Positions 61,541 through 64,000 of a stretch of DNA of 64,000 nucleotides are shown here, piece by piece. The DNA comes from an uncultured Hymenobacter sp. (GTDB lineage Bacteria > Bacteroidota > Bacteroidia > Cytophagales > Hymenobacteraceae), in the NCBI GenBank assembly GCA_913776615.1, contig CAJYPK010000044.1:101995-165994 (forward strand), written 5' to 3'. The position numbers were made by a program, and so were the translations under genes. The notes beneath the pieces are model-generated. The model was not told the origin of the DNA and ran no database searches. It saw nothing but the letters and a program-made list of their open reading frames with translations. Positions within the stretch are counted from its first letter, which is position 1. The number at the start of each line of letters is the position of its first letter.

Positions 61541-63730
61541 ATGCCCGAACCGCCCGACCTATTGGCCGCCCTCGCCCTGGCCGTGCCCCGCGCCGCCAAC
61601 CGCATCGCCTCTTATACCAATAAAGCCGCCGCCTTCTACTGCGCCCAGACGCACGCGGCCCGCCACCCCGAATACACGTGGTTTGAGGGCCTGAACGTGG
61701 CTAGAAATCGGATTTTCAGCGGCTACGACTTATTTGTAAACGGGCAGCTGCTCGACAACCGCCGGGCCAGCGTGACCGTCGGCCCCGCCTGCCTGGTGCG
61801 CCAGCACGGCCCCGCCCTGCAAGAGCAGCTTTGGCTAGTTGATTACAAAAGCCTGCTCGAAATCGACCTCACCGGGGCCAGCCCGCCGCTGGGCATCGAG
61901 CTACGGGGCGAGCAAGTGCGGCTGCTGCGACTGGCCGGCGACGTAGCGTTTTTCTCGGCCCAGGAAGGGGATTTTGTATTGGCCGTGGCGGCCCGGCAGC
62001 CGGGGCCGCTCACGCTACTGGGCCAGCGGGTAGAGGCCAGCGGCGCGGGCTTTTTCATCGCCTGCGGCCGCGACGAGGCCGAAGCCACGGCGCTGCTGCG
62101 CGAGGGCCAGCAACACGGGGCGGCGCTCAAGCTGGCCCGGCAGCAGCGCATGCGCGCTATTTTGGAAACTACCTCATTTACAAACACCAACGATGATTCG
62201 CTGACGCGGGCGCTGCGCTGGCTGGCCCTCACTACCGACCAGCTCGTGACGCGGCAGCAGGGCGACGGTATCTACGCGGGGCTGCCGTGGTTCAACGAGT
62301 ATTGGGGGCGCGACGAGTTTATTGCCCTGCCCGGGGCGGTGCTCGTGACCGGGCAGTTTGCCACCGCCCGGCAACTCTTGCTCGCCTTTGCCCGGTATCA
62401 GAATGCCGACCTCAGCTCGAAATTCTACGGCCGGGTGCCCAACATCGTCAGCCCCGGCACTACCGACTACCACACCGCCGACGGTACGCCGCGCTTCGTC
62501 ATCGCCCTGCTCGACTACGTGCGCTACTCGGGCGATACGGGGCTCATTCGCCAGCTGTACCCGGTCGTGCAGGCCAGTATCGCGGGGGCGCTCGCCCACT
62601 GGGTCGATGACCAGGGCTACCTGCGGCACGCCGACAACGAAACCTGGATGGACGCCCGCGACGCGCAGCACGTAGCCTACACCCCGCGCGGCAGCCGGGC
62701 CAACGACATCCAAGCGCTCTGGTATCAGCAGCTGCGGGCGGGGGCGTACTTCGCGGCCCACCTGCGCGACGAGGCCAGCCGGGCCCAGTGGCAGCAGCTG
62801 GCCGAGCGGGTTCGACGCAATTTTGCCCGCGACTACCGCGCTACGCCGCACGACTACCTGGCCGACCACCTTACCGAATCGGGCCAGGCCGATTTTACGC
62901 TGCGCCCCAACCAGCTTTTCGCGTTGGACCTACTCGACGACCCGGCCTTCACCCGGCGGGCGCTGCGCACCGTCTGGACCGAGCTGGTGTACCCCTGGGG
63001 CGTGGCCACGCTGGCCCGGCACGACCCGCAGTTTCACCCCTACCACCACTCGCCCGCCTACCACAAGGACGCAGCTTACCACCGAGGCACCGTCTGGCCC
63101 TGGCTCAACGGCATTGCCATGCAGCGCATGCTCGAAGCCGGACAGGTCGAAACGGCCTGGCAGCTTTTCAATTATTCCAACCGCCAGGCCCTGACGCGGG
63201 GCGTGGTGGGTGGGCTCGGCGAAAACCTCGACGCCTACCCCCACCCCGGCCAGTCCGAGCCCCGCCTCACCGGGGCCTACCTGCAAGCCTGGTCCAATGC
63301 CGAGCAGCTGCGGGTGTGGTACCAATACTTCCTGGGCATCCGGCCCGACGTGCCCAATAATCTGCTCACGCTGGCCCCGCGCCTACCGGCCGTCCTCACC
63401 GATTTAACTTATCACTTTATGGTGGGTGAGAGCACGGTAGTGGGAAAGTATGCCGCCGCGCCGCACCCTACGCACACCTACGCCTTCGCCGACTGCCACC
63501 TCACGGTGGTAGTCGATATACTACCCTTCGCGCTGGTCGAGGTAGCCGTGCAGCCCAATACCACCCTGCGGGTAATGGTAACTACGCAACTACTTCACGT
63601 TGAATCATTAGCTCAAAGCGGCCAATTACTCGCCGCGCAAACGGCCGCGCCCGCACCGGCCCGCCTGGCCCGGCAGCAGCAGGATGACGCCGTCCTGGGC
63701 GGCGTACCCTTTGCCTCCCCGCTGTTGTAA
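61541..63730 (+). CDS. Amylo-alpha-1,6-glucosidase / glycogen debranching enzyme, GH133-like
   Basis: 729 residues. ATG 61541 is preferred over an ATG at 61454, which would add a charged stretch lying next to a family D repeat. It has a beta-rich N-terminal domain (about 1-200) and an (alpha/alpha)6 catalytic domain of the GDE C-terminal type (about 210-640). Motifs include WFNEYWGRDEFIALPGAVL, IVSPGTTDYHTADGTPRF, ADNETWMDARD and YHRGTVWPWLNG, holding candidate catalytic acids. No signal peptide, so it should act on cytoplasmic glycogen or maltodextrin branch points, complementing the glucosidase at the other end of the window. Confidence 0.9.
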   Translation: MPEPPDLLAALALAVPRAANRIASYTNKAAAFYCAQTHAARHPEYTWFEGLNVARNRIFSGYDLFVNGQLLDNRRASVTVGPACLVRQHGPALQEQLWLVDYKSLLEIDLTGASPPLGIELRGEQVRLLRLAGDVAFFSAQEGDFVLAVAARQPGPLTLLGQRVEASGAGFFIACGRDEAEATALLREGQQHGAALKLARQQRMRAILETTSFTNTNDDSLTRALRWLALTTDQLVTRQQGDGIYAGLPWFNEYWGRDEFIALPGAVLVTGQFATARQLLLAFARYQNADLSSKFYGRVPNIVSPGTTDYHTADGTPRFVIALLDYVRYSGDTGLIRQLYPVVQASIAGALAHWVDDQGYLRHADNETWMDARDAQHVAYTPRGSRANDIQALWYQQLRAGAYFAAHLRDEASRAQWQQLAERVRRNFARDYRATPHDYLADHLTESGQADFTLRPNQLFALDLLDDPAFTRRALRTVWTELVYPWGVATLARHDPQFHPYHHSPAYHKDAAYHRGTVWPWLNGIAMQRMLEAGQVETAWQLFNYSNRQALTRGVVGGLGENLDAYPHPGQSEPRLTGAYLQAWSNAEQLRVWYQYFLGIRPDVPNNLLTLAPRLPAVLTDLTYHFMVGESTVVGKYAAAPHPTHTYAFADCHLTVVVDILPFALVEVAVQPNTTLRVMVTTQLLHVESLAQSGQLLAAQTAAPAPARLARQQQDDAVLGGVPFASPLL

Positions 63731-63782
63731 ATCACAGAAACTGTTTAGGAAGCCTTTGTTCATTACACTAATCAACCCGTCC

Positions 63783-63867
63783 GCCATGCTGAGCTTGCGA
63801 AGCATCCTACCACACCCAGACAGACCGTTCTTCCCTGATAAGATGCTTCGCAAGCTCAGCATGACGG
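63783..63867. repeat. 85-bp inverted repeat, family B
   Basis: Arms CATGCTGAGCTTGCGAAGCA / TGCTTCGCAAGCTCAGCATG are exact complements. The middle differs from other members. It lies about 50 bp past the debranching enzyme stop. Confidence 0.85.
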
Positions 63868-63876
63868 GAGAAGCAG

Positions 63877-64000
63877 CATAATTCATAATTCATAATTCAT
63901 AATTCATAATTCATAATTCATAATTCATAATTCATAATTCATAATTCATAATTCATAATTCATAATTCATAATTCATAATTCATAATTCATAATTCATAA
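63877..64000. repeat. Perfect 7-bp tandem repeat (CATAATT)n reaching the window edge
   Basis: 17 complete copies of CATAATT plus 5 bases, without any mismatch, and cut off by the end of the window. It is extremely AT-rich against a GC-rich background. The true length is unknown. Confidence 0.95.

Overview
The window is GC-rich chromosomal DNA from a Bacteroidota bacterium, most likely a Hymenobacter-like member of the Cytophagales. The evidence is a SusC/SusD pair, a protein with a type IX secretion (T9SS) C-terminal signal, LytS/LytTR two-component pairs, several TAnnTTTG promoter boxes typical of the phylum, few Shine-Dalgarno sites, and the style of the proteins. The genus is an inference. 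No rRNA, tRNA or CRISPR array was seen.

Layout. 1-4.2 kb (minus): SDR dehydrogenase, large GH63-type glucosidase and a truncated metal-dependent cyclase, then a small secreted basic protein. 4.5-6.8 kb (minus): LytS-type kinase and LytTR regulator, split by a composite palindromic element. 7-9 kb (plus): a 7TM-DISM membrane receptor fused to an IS1595-type transposase zinc ribbon. 9.8-16.7 kb (plus): a beta-1,3-glucan utilisation locus (SusC, SusD, PKD lipoprotein, GH16 laminarinase) with a LacI-type operator in its leader. 17.3-22.6 kb (plus): a Pls-like NRPS whose adenylation code reads as lysine-like, with its phosphopantetheinyl transferase. 22.7-37.2 kb (minus): two giant Rhs/YD-type surface proteins, one ending in fascin-like repeats and one in a probable toxin domain followed by an overlapping small lipoprotein (candidate immunity), plus OmpH-like genes in an AT-rich patch. 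37.6-42.1 kb (plus): two pirins, a DnaQ-like exonuclease and a cNMP/CBS/DUF294 protein. 42.2-47.3 kb (plus): a T9SS-exported beta-propeller protein. 47.4-52 kb: divergent LacI regulator and AsmA-like protein. 52.4-58.2 kb (minus): aldo/keto reductase, SnoaL-like protein, DNA polymerase IV, cysteine-dioxygenase-like cupin and lectin-linked PI-phospholipase C. 58.5-61 kb (plus): HisKA_2 kinase overlapping a LytTR regulator. 61.5-63.7 kb (plus): GH133 debranching enzyme. The window ends in a perfect 7-bp tandem repeat.

A striking feature is the intergenic DNA. It carries several families of long inverted repeats (about 80-220 bp), recurring between unrelated genes and sometimes nested. They look like MITE or REP-type elements; no transposase that could mobilise them is visible in the window. 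The most unusual genes are the 7TM-zinc ribbon fusion, the lysine-code Pls-like synthetase with a half condensation domain, and the Rhs toxin/lipoprotein cassette in foreign-looking AT-rich DNA.
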